Source: Massilia sp. 9I
GTDB taxonomy: Bacteria > Pseudomonadota > Gammaproteobacteria > Burkholderiales > Burkholderiaceae_D
Assembly (NCBI RefSeq): GCF_902506415.1
Contig: NZ_LR733275.1
Coordinates: forward strand, 2,457,795-2,521,794
Direction of reading: 5' to 3'
Length of the DNA stretch: 64,000 nucleotides
This document shows, in pieces, positions 46,162 to 54,863 of this stretch (the stretch's first letter is position 1; every line of letters starts with the position of its first letter). The notes under the pieces were generated by a model, which worked only from the letters and a program-made list of their open reading frames with translations, was not told the DNA's origin and searched no databases. A program made the translations under genes and the position numbers.

Positions 46162-46167
46162 AGTATA
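46162..46167 (-). promoter_or_regulatory. -10 element upstream of the GAF/PAS kinase
   Basis: TATACT on the minus strand, 31 nt upstream of the ATG at 46131. The -35 is weak. Confidence 0.4.
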
Positions 46168-46290
46168 GCCCAGGCAAGGATTTAACAAAATGAAAGCTTA
46201 GCTGTGACAACAGGAAACGAAAGTTTCGTCCGTTACGGTTTGGAACAATTTCGAATCGTGCAGTCGCTCAGCCGGGATTAGCATTTGCAC

Positions 46291-46677
46291 ATGAACTTCA
46301 GCTTTTCTACTCCATCCTGCGGCGACTGCCTGGTCAAGCTCTGGGCCAGCGGACGCTACGGCTTTTCGCTGCCGAAGAAAGTCGAGATCACCGGGCCGGA
46401 CGGCGCGACGGCCACTTACCTGTATCACAGCCGGAAAGTAGGCCTGTCCGCCGAACTCACCAACCGTACGCTTGTCAGAATCGCGATTGCCCACTATCTG
46501 GCAGGGGACGTGAAGGAAGACGGACGGGAGATCGACGACACGGTGCCGCCCTTCTCCGGCCCCCTGACCCAGATCCGGCCGTTCGCCCCGCCCCCGCCGC
46601 CGCCGCGGGTACGGCCGTCGCGCATCATGCCCAGGCACGCATCCGCCGCGCTCGCCTGCGCCAAGGAGGCGGCATGA
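46291..46677 (+). CDS. Uncharacterised small protein with a proline run
   Basis: 128 aa of no recognised family. The N-terminus has two close cysteines (CGDC, residues 10-13) and a beta-rich start (GRYGFSLPKKVEITGPDG). A run of six prolines in a P/R-rich stretch follows at about residues 100-115. No leader or membrane segment. ATG at 46291; an in-frame TTG two codons earlier is possible. It is followed 27 nt later by another uncharacterised gene on the same strand, so the two may form one unit. Coding status is inferred from codon texture and spacing only. Confidence 0.55.
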   Translation: MNFSFSTPSCGDCLVKLWASGRYGFSLPKKVEITGPDGATATYLYHSRKVGLSAELTNRTLVRIAIAHYLAGDVKEDGREIDDTVPPFSGPLTQIRPFAPPPPPPRVRPSRIMPRHASAALACAKEAA

Positions 46678-46704
46678 CAACATCACGGAAGACGAGGTAG
46701 ACGC

Positions 46705-47073
46705 ATGCGCATCACGTTCACATCCGGCCAGGTCGCCATGCTCATCGGCAGGGCCGAACGCCAGCTCGAACAGATCGTCGCCGACTCCATACGCGAGCCC
46801 GGCAATGGACGCAACATCACACGCGCCGCGCAGCACGTGCTGCACGAAACGGTGGTCACGCTGATCCGCCTGTACCGCGAACAGGTGCCGGGCGGCGCGC
46901 CGGTCGCGACGCGCATCGCGCGCGCCTATGCCAAGGGGGCCGATGCCCAGTCCGGCGTGCCGACCCTGGCCTGCGTGCGCACCATCCTGACGGTGATGCG
47001 CGATGCGCGCGAACTGGTCGCGGCGGCGCCACCGGAGGTCCCGCAAGCAGCGTCGAACATGACAATCGGATAG
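46705..47073 (+). CDS. Uncharacterised small helical protein
   Basis: 122 aa, predicted mainly helical (FTSGQVAMLIGRAERQLEQIV, then AAQHVLHETVVTLIRLYREQV and LACVRTILTVMRDARELV). No family recognised. The ATG at 46705 has GAGG about 12 nt upstream. It follows the proline-run protein on the same strand. The proteins are unlike in composition but probably linked by transcription. Confidence 0.55.
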   Translation: MRITFTSGQVAMLIGRAERQLEQIVADSIREPGNGRNITRAAQHVLHETVVTLIRLYREQVPGGAPVATRIARAYAKGADAQSGVPTLACVRTILTVMRDARELVAAAPPEVPQAASNMTIG

Positions 47074-47134
47074 ATTTTCGCTCAGCTGTCGCGCTACACT
47101 TCCCTTCCGATCATCACGTCACGAGGGAGGATGT

Positions 47135-47992
47135 ATGCGCAGATTCCTGAACCTGTGGAGCGGCCTGCTCATCGGCCTGGCGCCGCTGGGCGCCACGGCG
47201 GCCGTGCCGGACGGCTGCGGAGCGCTGAACGACCCGCAAGGGCTGGCGCGCAGCGCGCGCATCATCCTGGTCGGAGAAATCCATGGCACCCGCGAGTATC
47301 CGGCGCTGGTCGCGCGCCTGGCCTGCGCAGCGCTCGACGGCGGCCGGCCGGTGACGCTGGCGCTCGAAATTCCCCAAGACGAGCAGGCGCGCCTGACGGC
47401 CTACATGGCCTCGCTTGGCAACGACGCCGCGCGCAGTGCTCTCACCTCCGGTTCGCGCTTCTGGGAAAAGGTACGCGACGGCCGCTCGAGCATTGCGGTG
47501 CTGGCCCTGATCGAACAGGCGCGCCGCTGGCGCATTCAGGGATTGCCGCTGGAACTGATCGCGATCGACAAGCCGCAAGGCGCGGCGGGCACCCGCGACG
47601 AACACATGGCGGCCCGCATCCGCAGCGCCTCGATGACGGCGCCGGAAATGGTGGTGATCGCGCTGGCCGGGAACGGACACACCCGCCTGGCGCCGCTCTC
47701 GCCCGGGCACCTGGCCGGCCTGCCCAAGGGCGTGGACACGCCGATGGGCATGCTGCTGCGCGACCTCGGTCCGGCCTCGATCGGCAGCCCGCTGTCGCGT
47801 GGCGCCTTCTTCGGCTGCGCGCCCGACTGCCGGGTGCATGACGGCGACATCGAAGGGCCGACGGTCGCGGTGCCCGTCATCTCGCGCACCCGTGACCGGG
47901 GACGCGGCCCCTACACCCACGTCGTCGAACTCGGCACCACGACGCCGGCCCTGCCGGCGCTCGGCATCCCTGCTACGCCGCCTGGCCCTTGA
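47135..47992 (+). CDS. Secreted ChaN/Tiki-superfamily-like protein, copy 2
   Basis: A 285-aa protein with a signal peptide (MRRFLNLWSGLLIGLAPLGATAA, about 1-23) and the same core as the 40590 protein: IILVGEIHGTREYPAL, RPVTLALEIPQDEQARL. The later His motif differs: GNGHTRL replaces the first copy's GALHAV. The C-terminal 60 residues are extra. ATG at 47135 with GAGGGAGG just upstream; a TACACT -10 lies at 47095-47100. Its 3' end overlaps the convergent MFS gene by 20 bp. Function unknown. Confidence 0.75.
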   Translation: MRRFLNLWSGLLIGLAPLGATAAVPDGCGALNDPQGLARSARIILVGEIHGTREYPALVARLACAALDGGRPVTLALEIPQDEQARLTAYMASLGNDAARSALTSGSRFWEKVRDGRSSIAVLALIEQARRWRIQGLPLELIAIDKPQGAAGTRDEHMAARIRSASMTAPEMVVIALAGNGHTRLAPLSPGHLAGLPKGVDTPMGMLLRDLGPASIGSPLSRGAFFGCAPDCRVHDGDIEGPTVAVPVISRTRDRGRGPYTHVVELGTTTPALPALGIPATPPGP

Positions 47993-49196
47993 TACCGGCC
48001 TGGCGCGCCCGGGTGCTGCCGCCCACGCCCACTGCGGTGGCAATCGCCAGCGCCTGGAACAGCGCTACGCCGGCAAATACCCAGCCGGGACGCCCCGCAT
48101 CCATCACCAGGCCGAACAGCAGCGGGCCGATCGCCAGCCCGCTGTCCAGGCCCGAATACACCACGCCGTACACGCGCCCGGTCGCGCCCTGCGGCGCGGC
48201 AGCGCGGATCATCAGGTCGCGCGACGGCCCGGCCACGCCCGAGCACAGGCCGATCAGGCCCATCAGTGGCAACGCCATCCACGATGGTCCGGCGCCCGCT
48301 GCCAGCACCAGCGCCAGCAGCGCCGCCGCCGAGAAGGCCAGGGCCACGGTGCGGTCGTGGTGCTTCGATCCGGCGCCGAGGAAACCGCCCGCCACCATGC
48401 CCAGCGCCGAGGCCAGCATGTAGGCGGTATAGGAACTGGTGGCCAGCGCATGCGAGATCCCGTACAGCGACTCCAGGCTGATCGTGGCGAAGCTCTGGAT
48501 CGCGCCCAGCGCCACCGCGGTCAGGAGGAAGAAGCCGAAACACAGCCAGACCGCACGCAGTTTCAGGAAAGCCAGGGTGTTGCCCTGCGCGCCGGCGGCC
48601 TGGCGCAGCGGCGGATCCGGATACAGGACGTGGCGGTTCAGCGCCAAGAGCGCCAGCACCGCCACCGGCAGGGCCGCAGCGCACAGTAGCGCGGTGCGCC
48701 AGCCGTGGGCGGCGGCGATCGTGGTCAGGAAGATCGGCGACGCGGCCCAGCCGATGTTGCCGCTGATGCCGTGCACCGAGAAGCCGTGCGCCAGCCGCTC
48801 GCGCGAGACGCGCTGGTTCAGCAGCGTGTAGTCGGCCGGATGGAACACCGCATTGCCGACGCCTGCCAGCAGCGCGCCCAGCACCAGTCCCCCGTAGCTG
48901 CCGGCGCCGGAGAGCACCAGTGCCGACACGCCCAGCATCGCGATCCCGGAAAACAGCACGGTGCGCGCGCCGAAGCGGTCGACCACGAAGCCGGCCAGGG
49001 CCTGGCCCACGCCGGAGACCACGAAAAAGACGGTCATCAGGAGACCGAGCTCGGTATAGCTCAGGCCGAAGGCCGGCTTCAGCCAGGGGATCAGGGCCGC
49101 CAGGATCAGGTGGTAGAAGTGCGAGGTGCCGTGCGCCAGGCCGACCAGGCCGATCACCCGCGCATCGCGCTTGAAGCTGTTGTTCTCTGTGTCCAT
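47973..49196 (-). CDS. MFS transporter, fosmidomycin-resistance-like (Fsr) type
   Basis: A 407-aa, 12-helix major facilitator with the loop 2-3 motif (GFVVDRFGARTVLFSG, a G-x3-D-R-x-G-x-R variant) and an N-terminus (GLAHGTSHFYHLILAALIPWL) like the Fsr/MFS_1 subgroup. It probably exports a small toxic compound; the substrate is not readable. ATG at 49196. It is divergent from an AraC-family gene 87 bp away, which probably regulates it. Confidence 0.9.
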   Translation of the reverse strand: MDTENNSFKRDARVIGLVGLAHGTSHFYHLILAALIPWLKPAFGLSYTELGLLMTVFFVVSGVGQALAGFVVDRFGARTVLFSGIAMLGVSALVLSGAGSYGGLVLGALLAGVGNAVFHPADYTLLNQRVSRERLAHGFSVHGISGNIGWAASPIFLTTIAAAHGWRTALLCAAALPVAVLALLALNRHVLYPDPPLRQAAGAQGNTLAFLKLRAVWLCFGFFLLTAVALGAIQSFATISLESLYGISHALATSSYTAYMLASALGMVAGGFLGAGSKHHDRTVALAFSAAALLALVLAAGAGPSWMALPLMGLIGLCSGVAGPSRDLMIRAAAPQGATGRVYGVVYSGLDSGLAIGPLLFGLVMDAGRPGWVFAGVALFQALAIATAVGVGGSTRARQAGIKGQAA

Positions 49197-49283
49197 CCCG
49201 TTGTCCTTATCGAAAAAGCCAGTGTAAGCAAAGTTGCGGCGTCCGATTTAAGATAGAGCGTCAAGATTTGTCGAGAACCTGCC

Positions 49284-50093
49284 ATGCACGCACTACGCGC
49301 CGTCCTTCCGCCTACCCAGGGCCCCGGCCCCACCGGCGAGCGCCCGGTGAGCATCTGGTCGCGCGACCTGCCGGCCGACGTCTCGGTGGGCGCCCACAGC
49401 CATGAATGGGGCCAGCTGACCTACACCCACAACGGCATGATGCGGGTCAGCGCGGAAGACAGCAGCTGGATCGTGCCGCCGCAGCGCGCGATCTGGATCG
49501 CGCCGCACGTGGTGCACGAGGTCACGATGCTGGAAGCGGCCAGCCTCAGTCCCCTGCGCATCCATGCTTCGCGCGACCCCTTCGGGGGCGAGCACTGCCG
49601 GGTGGTGGAAGTGAGCAGCCTGCTCCGCGAGCTGATCGCGGCCCTCGAACTGGGCGAACACCCGCGCGAACCGGGCCGCGCCGCCCTGCTGGGAGAACTG
49701 ATCCTGGACGAGCTGGCGCGCGCGCCTTCGCGTCCGATCCGCGTGGCGCTGCCGCTCGACAAGCGCCTGCGCGGCCTGTGCGAAGCGTTGATCGATGCCC
49801 CAGGCGCGACCCAGACCCTGGCCGACTGGGCGCGTGAAGCCGGGGCCTCGGAGCGCACGCTGGCGCGCCTGTTCGAGCGCGAGTTGGGCATGAGCTTCGG
49901 CCAGTGGCGCCAGCAGGTGCGCCTGGCCCATGGCGCTTCGCTGATCGCGCGCGGCCTGCCGCTGTGGCAGGTGGCCGAGCAGCTCGGCTACGCCAGCCAG
50001 TCGGCTTTCACCGCGATGTTCAGGAAGACCTTCGGCAGCACCCCATCCGCCTTCTTCGCAGGCGACCGTCGGCGCGGCGCCGCTAGAAACTGA
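49284..50093 (+). CDS. AraC-family regulator with cupin domain, divergent from MFS exporter
   Basis: 269 aa. An N-terminal cupin (about 25-100, VGAHSHEWGQLTYTHNG, HVVHEVTM) with His ligands is followed by an AraC DNA-binding domain (about 165-262, ASERTLARLFERELGMSFGQW, VAEQLGYASQSAFTAMFRKTFG). Likely controls the divergent MFS transporter from the shared 87-bp intergenic region. ATG at 49284. Its stop overlaps the convergent histidine kinase end by 11 bp. Confidence 0.9.
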   Translation: MHALRAVLPPTQGPGPTGERPVSIWSRDLPADVSVGAHSHEWGQLTYTHNGMMRVSAEDSSWIVPPQRAIWIAPHVVHEVTMLEAASLSPLRIHASRDPFGGEHCRVVEVSSLLRELIAALELGEHPREPGRAALLGELILDELARAPSRPIRVALPLDKRLRGLCEALIDAPGATQTLADWAREAGASERTLARLFERELGMSFGQWRQQVRLAHGASLIARGLPLWQVAEQLGYASQSAFTAMFRKTFGSTPSAFFAGDRRRGAARN

Positions 50094-51312
50094 TGACGAA
50101 GCGCGCGCCCGTCCCGAGCGGCCGCGCGTAGCGCACGGTGCCGCCGTTCTCGTGGACCAGGTGGCGCACCATGGCCAGGCCGATGCCGCCGCCCTGTTTT
50201 TTCGTCGTGAAGAAAGGCGTGAAGATGTGCGCCACCAGCTCGGGCGGCACGCCCGGCCCGTCGTCCGCCACCTCGATGCGCAGGCGCCCGCCGCGCACCA
50301 GGCGCGCACTCACACGCGCCCCGGCCCGCTCCACCCCGCTGCTCGCCTCGAAGGCGTTCTTGAGCAGATTGATCAGGGCCTGTTCCAGCTGTCCGGGGTC
50401 GGCCACCAGTTCCAGCGAGGCCGGCTCCACCGAGAACTGGACCTCGCCGCCGCGCGCCCGCCAGCCGGGACCGACCAGCGCGCGTACCCGCTCGAACAGT
50501 GCACTGACCTGTATCCGTTCCGGCCGCGCGGCGGGCACATTGGACAGGCTGCGGTAACTGGTGACGAAATCGGCCAGGCTGTCGGCGCGGCGGCTGATGG
50601 CGTCGAGCGCGGTCACCAGGTCATGTGCAATGTCCGGGGGCAGCGCAGCCCGGCACTCCTCCAGCATGTCGCGCGCCGTCCGCGACAGTGAAGCGACCGG
50701 CGTCAGCGAATTCATGATCTCGTGGGTCAGCACGTGCACCAGCTGGCGCCAGGCGTTCAGGGCCTCGGCTTCGAGCTCGCTCTCGACCGGCATCAGGGCC
50801 GCCAGGCGCTGCGCACTGCCCTGCAGCGCCAGCGTCGACACCGCCAGCAGCGCGCGCTCGACGCCGCGCTCGGTGTCGAACTGGATCATCGTGCGCCGAT
50901 CGCCCGGCTGCCCGGCCAGCTCGCGGTAGAGCGCGGCCGGATCGCTGGCGCGGCCCGGCGCCACCAGCTTGCGCGCATTGCCGTTGAGCGGCACGACCTT
51001 GCCTTCGGCGCCGTCGATGCGAAACAGTGCGATCGGCGCGTGTTCCAGGCTGGTTTCCAGGGCCAGCGCGCTGTCGACCAGATGCTGCTGTTCGATGGTG
51101 AGCACCGCCTTGGGTTCGGGCGGCTTCGGGTGGCGCAGCATGGCCAGGCGCTCGAGGCAGCGCCACAGGGTCCACAGGAGCGGCAGCGCCGTCAGGCCGC
51201 ACAGCACCACCAGGCGCGGCGCATCGTCGACCATGCCGGCGCCGTAGCCGAGGATGGCCATACCAAGCGCGCACAGCAGCGCTGCGGCCTTGAGCCGCCG
51301 CTCAGAATCCAT
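50083..51312 (-). CDS. NtrB/NtrY-like membrane sensor histidine kinase of the ABC efflux unit
   Basis: 409 aa. Two N-terminal helices (about 9-26 and 33-51) with almost no periplasmic loop, then a degenerate PAS-like segment (about 85-180), HisKA with His197 (HVLTHEIMNSLTP), and HATPase (LINLLKNAFEASSG, DDGPGVP, GGGIGLAMV). The tiny extracytoplasmic loop suggests membrane-embedded ('intramembrane') sensing, as in kinases guarding antimicrobial-peptide exporters. The ATG at 51312 lies inside the end of the response-regulator gene (11-nt overlap), so translation is coupled. Confidence 0.88.
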   Translation of the reverse strand: MDSERRLKAAALLCALGMAILGYGAGMVDDAPRLVVLCGLTALPLLWTLWRCLERLAMLRHPKPPEPKAVLTIEQQHLVDSALALETSLEHAPIALFRIDGAEGKVVPLNGNARKLVAPGRASDPAALYRELAGQPGDRRTMIQFDTERGVERALLAVSTLALQGSAQRLAALMPVESELEAEALNAWRQLVHVLTHEIMNSLTPVASLSRTARDMLEECRAALPPDIAHDLVTALDAISRRADSLADFVTSYRSLSNVPAARPERIQVSALFERVRALVGPGWRARGGEVQFSVEPASLELVADPGQLEQALINLLKNAFEASSGVERAGARVSARLVRGGRLRIEVADDGPGVPPELVAHIFTPFFTTKKQGGGIGLAMVRHLVHENGGTVRYARPLGTGARFVISF

Positions 51313-52648
51313 GCTTGCCCAGCTTGCGGTACAGGGCGGCGCGCGAGAGGCCCAGCATGCGCGCAGCCAGGCTGATGTTGCCCTTGGCCTTGTCGAGGGC
51401 GGCGGCAATGGTCTCGCGCTCGAGGGTGCCCAGGCTGAAGTCTTCCGGCGCGGCGGGCGCGAGCGGCTCCACCGGCGCGGGAGCCGGCGCGCTCAGCCCG
51501 AAGTCCTCGAAACGGTATTCCGGCTGCGCCGCCAGGATCGCGGCGCGTTCGCAGGCATGGCGCAGGGCGCGCACGTTGCCGGGCCAGGCCCAGGCGCACA
51601 GCTGCTCGAGCGTGCTCGGCGCCAGTTCACGCACCGGGCGGCCGTACTGGTTCTCGTACAGCGACAGGTAGTGGTGCAGCAGTTGCGGGATGTCGCCCTG
51701 GCGCTCGCGCAGCGGCGGCACGCGCAGCACGATGGTGTTCAGGCGAAACAGCAGGTCGGGCCGGAACACGGAGGGATCGAACAGACGCTCCTCGATCAGG
51801 TTGGTGGCGCTGACGATGCGCACGTCGATCGGCTCGGCGCGGTCGGCGCCCAGCGGCGTCACTTCGCGCCGCTCCAGCGCGGTGAGCAGCTTGGCCTGCG
51901 CGCCGAGCGGCATGTTGCCGATCTCGTCGAGGAACAGGCTGCCCCCGCGCGCCGCCTGGAAGCGCCCCAGGCGGTCGCTTCGCGCATCGGTGAAGGAGCC
52001 GCGCCGGTGGCCGAACAACTCGCTTTCGAAGGTGGATTCCGGCAGTGCACCCATGTCGACCGCCAAAAAGGTGCCGTCGGCACGCTTCGAGGCCGCGTGG
52101 ATGGCGCGCGCCACCAGTTCCTTGCCGACGCCGTTCTCGCCCAGCACCATCACGTTCGCTTCGGTCGGGGCAACCGCCGCGATCATGGCGCGCAGCTCGC
52201 GCATCGGGTTCGACTCCCCCATCAGCATCGACGCCGTGGCGCTGGCGGGCGCCGCGGCGGCCCGGCGCGCCAGCGCGCCCTCGACCGCCGCCGCCAGGCG
52301 CGCATTGTCCCAGGGCTTGGTGATGAAGTCGCTGGCGCCGCGCTTGAGCGCTTCCACCGCCAGCGGAATGTCGGCGTAGGCGGTCAGCGCGATCACGCCG
52401 GGCGGCTGCGGCAAGGCGCGCAGCCGGTCGAGCACCGCCAGTCCTTCGGCGCCGTCGATGCGGCCCGGGGCGAAGTTCAGGTCGAGCAGCACCAGATCCG
52501 GCATGCCGCCGGCGAGCAGCGCATCCAGCCCGCGCGGGTCGCCCAGCGTCGCAACCCGGCCATGGCGCCGGCGCAGCAGCATCTGCGCCGCGCAGGCGAC
52601 ATCCTCGTCGTCGTCGAGGATCAGGATGGAGGCGTTCGATGGGGACAT
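51302..52648 (-). CDS. NtrC-family sigma-54 response regulator
   Basis: 448 aa. Receiver (about 6-125; Asp56, Lys111), AAA+ domain (Walker A GENGVGKE at 170-177; Walker B SLFLDEIG at 237-244), and a Fis-type HTH at the C-terminus (GNISLAARMLGLSRAALYRKL). The sigma-54 contact loop reads GSFTDA (217-222) instead of GAFTGA: the Phe-Thr pair is kept, the following Gly is Asp. The ATG at 52648 fits the receiver start. It is divergent from the adaptor gene, across an intergenic region with a sigma-54 promoter and dyad repeats it most likely binds. Confidence 0.92.
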   Translation of the reverse strand: MSPSNASILILDDDEDVACAAQMLLRRRHGRVATLGDPRGLDALLAGGMPDLVLLDLNFAPGRIDGAEGLAVLDRLRALPQPPGVIALTAYADIPLAVEALKRGASDFITKPWDNARLAAAVEGALARRAAAAPASATASMLMGESNPMRELRAMIAAVAPTEANVMVLGENGVGKELVARAIHAASKRADGTFLAVDMGALPESTFESELFGHRRGSFTDARSDRLGRFQAARGGSLFLDEIGNMPLGAQAKLLTALERREVTPLGADRAEPIDVRIVSATNLIEERLFDPSVFRPDLLFRLNTIVLRVPPLRERQGDIPQLLHHYLSLYENQYGRPVRELAPSTLEQLCAWAWPGNVRALRHACERAAILAAQPEYRFEDFGLSAPAPAPVEPLAPAAPEDFSLGTLERETIAAALDKAKGNISLAARMLGLSRAALYRKLGKHGF

Positions 52649-52727
52649 GCGGGTAGTGCCTGCTTGATGACAGAATCGCATTCTATCAGCGGAGGTCAAG
52701 CGCGCCTACGCCCCGCCGCCAGGGCCC

Positions 52728-52798
52728 CGGACACCTGTCCGCCTGCGAACATGCATACCTGTCCGGATCCGGACACTTTTGGCGGACAAGCTGTCCGC
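52728..52798. promoter_or_regulatory. Cluster of TGTCCG/CGGACA dyads, likely upstream activating sites
   Basis: Three dyads: CGGACA-CC-TGTCCG (52728-52741), the perfect 16-bp palindrome TGTCCGGATCCGGACA (52760-52775), and GCGGACA-AGC-TGTCCGC (52782-52798). Six half-sites in 71 bp, starting about 90 bp upstream of the sigma-54 -24 element. The last dyad ends 18 bp from it. This is the expected layout for NtrC-type enhancer sites. Confidence 0.8.
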
Positions 52799-52816
52799 AA
52801 GCGGCGAAAACGCAGG

Positions 52817-52831
52817 TGGCACGGAAGTTGC
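52817..52831 (+). promoter_or_regulatory. Sigma-54 (-24/-12) promoter of the efflux operon
   Basis: TGGCAC-GGAAG-TTGC: the -24 GG (52818-52819) and -12 GC (52830-52831) are correctly spaced. Transcription should start near 52843, about 31 nt before the chosen adaptor ATG. Confidence 0.9.
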
Positions 52832-52874
52832 GAAGACTGGTGCATTCGTCAACCACGCAGCAACGCACACCCTT

Positions 52875-54155
52875 ATGGACCGATTACCTCCCCACGCCGT
52901 CACCGGCGCCGCCATGGATGCGGTGGTGCCCAGGCGCCGCAGCAAACTCCATGTGCGCGCCGGCCTTACCGTCGCCCTGCTGGTCGCCTTCGGCGCCGGC
53001 GCCTGGCACTTCATGCCGCACGGCCTGCAGGTGGCCAGCGCCGATGTGCGCGTCGCCAGCGCCGCCAACGGCATCTTCCGCGACGACATCGTGGTGCGCG
53101 CCAGCGCCCAGCCGCTCAACTCCATCATGCTCGACTCGGTCGAATCCGGCCGCGTCGAGGAAGTGCTGGTCGAGGACGGCCAGACCGTCAGCAAGGGCCA
53201 GCTGCTGTTCCGCCTGTCCAACCCGCAGCGCAACCTGGCCTTGCTGGAACGCCAGGCCGAACATGCGCAGCAGATCTCCAACCTGGCGACCCTGCGCGTG
53301 GCGCAGGAAGCGGGCCGCAGCGAACACCGGCGCCGCTTCTCCGATCTCCAGTTCGCCATGCAGCAGGCCGAGAAGCAGCATGCGCGCAATACCCGCCTGG
53401 CCCAGCAGGGCTTCATCTCCGCCGTGGCGCTCGAAGAGTCGAGCGACAAGCTGGCGCAGCAGCGCCGCGCGCTCGAGGACGAACGGCGCAGCATCGACAC
53501 CGAAGAACAGGTGCGCCAGCGCGGCCTGAAGCAGATGGAGACCGCGATCGACGGCCTGCAGTCCGGCCTGCAACTGGTCAGCGCCACGGTCGACGCGCTC
53601 GCGGTGCGCGCACCCGCCGACGGCATGCTGACCGATTTCCGCCTGCAGGTGGGCCAGACCGTGCAGCCCAACCAGAACATCGGCCGCATCGACGATCCCA
53701 AGCGCTTCAAGCTGAAGGTCGAGATCGACGAGTTCTACCTGAGCCGCGTCACCCGCGGCCTGCTTGGCAGCGTGACGCAGGACGGCAAGACCTATCCGCT
53801 CAAGGTCAGCGCCGTGTTCCCGCAGATCCGCGAAGGCCGCTTCACCGCCGAGATGGTGTTCACCAGGGACCAGCCGGCCGTGATCAGCCCGGGCCAGAGC
53901 CTGGACGCGCAGCTGACCCTCGGCCGCTCGGCCCAGGCCCTGCTGCTGCCGACGGGCGCTTTCGTCAACGACACCGGCGGCACCTGGGTGTTCGTGGTCG
54001 ACCAATCCAGCGGCCGCGCCGAGAAGCGCGCCGTGCGCCTCGGCCGGCGCAACAACAGCCAGGTCGAGGTCCTGTCAGGCCTCGCCCCCGGCGAACACGT
54101 CATCACCTCCAGCTACGGGCCGTTCGGCAAAGCCGAGCAGCTCCAATTGAATTAA
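52875..54155 (+). CDS. HlyD/MacA-like periplasmic adaptor of an ABC efflux system
   Basis: 426 aa. A short cytoplasmic N-terminus and one anchor helix (about residues 28-44, LTVALLVAFGAGAWHF), then a lipoyl half (ESGRVEEVLVEDGQTVSKGQLLF), a long coiled-coil hairpin (about 115-225, Gln/Glu/Arg-rich), the second lipoyl half (VRAPADGMLTDFRLQVGQTV) and a beta-barrel end. It would bridge the inner-membrane permease to an outer-membrane channel, which is not encoded here. ATG at 52875 chosen since the sigma-54 start is near 52843; the ATG at 52914 is an alternative. Confidence 0.9.
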   Translation: MDRLPPHAVTGAAMDAVVPRRRSKLHVRAGLTVALLVAFGAGAWHFMPHGLQVASADVRVASAANGIFRDDIVVRASAQPLNSIMLDSVESGRVEEVLVEDGQTVSKGQLLFRLSNPQRNLALLERQAEHAQQISNLATLRVAQEAGRSEHRRRFSDLQFAMQQAEKQHARNTRLAQQGFISAVALEESSDKLAQQRRALEDERRSIDTEEQVRQRGLKQMETAIDGLQSGLQLVSATVDALAVRAPADGMLTDFRLQVGQTVQPNQNIGRIDDPKRFKLKVEIDEFYLSRVTRGLLGSVTQDGKTYPLKVSAVFPQIREGRFTAEMVFTRDQPAVISPGQSLDAQLTLGRSAQALLLPTGAFVNDTGGTWVFVVDQSSGRAEKRAVRLGRRNNSQVEVLSGLAPGEHVITSSYGPFGKAEQLQLN

Positions 54156-54172
54156 ACAAGAAAGGAAGCACC

Positions 54173-54853
54173 ATGCTGAAACTCAGGGGCGTCTCCAAGA
54201 TCCACCAGGCGGGCGAAGTCCAGACCCGCGCCCTCGACCGCGTCGACCTCGACATCGCGGCCGGCGAATACGTCGCCATCACCGGGCCGTCCGGCTGCGG
54301 CAAGTCCACCCTGCTCTCGGTGCTCGGCCTGCTCGACGTGCCAAACGAGGGCGAGTACCTGTTCGAAGGCCAGAACGTGGCCGGCTGGAGCGAGGCGCGC
54401 CTGAACGCGCTGCGCCGCGGCCGGGTCGGTTTCATCTTCCAAAGCTTCAACCTGATCGAGGAACTGAGTGTCTTCGAAAACGTCGAGCTGGCGCTGGAAT
54501 ACACCGGTACCCCGGCCGGCGAGAGGCGCCGCAAGGTGGAAGCCATGCTGGAGCGCCTGGGCGTGGCGCACCGTGCGCGCCACCGTCCTTCGCAGCTGTC
54601 GGGCGGCCAGCAGCAGCGCGTGGCGATCGCACGCGCCCTGGTGGCCGAACCGGCGATGCTGCTGGCCGACGAACCGACCGGCAACCTGGATACCGCCCAC
54701 GGCGACGAAGTGATGCGCCTGCTGCGCAACATCAACGCCGAGGGCACGACGGTGGTGATGGTGACGCACTCGCCGGCGCACGCGGCCCAGGCCTCGCGCA
54801 CCCTGCACCTGGTCGACGGCCGCGTGGTGGTCGACGCCCTGCAGGCAGCATGA
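54173..54853 (+). CDS. ABC transporter ATP-binding protein (MacB/LolD-like)
   Basis: 226 aa. Walker A GPSGCGKST (38-46), Q-loop at Gln90 (IFQSFNLIEEL), signature LSGGQQQR (142-149), Walker B MLLADEPTG (162-170), H-loop His199. This is the short stand-alone ATPase type that pairs with FtsX-fold permeases rather than full import ABCs. The ATG at 54173 has AAAGGAAG upstream. It lies 17 nt after the adaptor stop and 10 nt before the permease, in one operon. Confidence 0.95.
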   Translation: MLKLRGVSKIHQAGEVQTRALDRVDLDIAAGEYVAITGPSGCGKSTLLSVLGLLDVPNEGEYLFEGQNVAGWSEARLNALRRGRVGFIFQSFNLIEELSVFENVELALEYTGTPAGERRRKVEAMLERLGVAHRARHRPSQLSGGQQQRVAIARALVAEPAMLLADEPTGNLDTAHGDEVMRLLRNINAEGTTVVMVTHSPAHAAQASRTLHLVDGRVVVDALQAA

Positions 54854-54863
54854 GGAGCCATCG

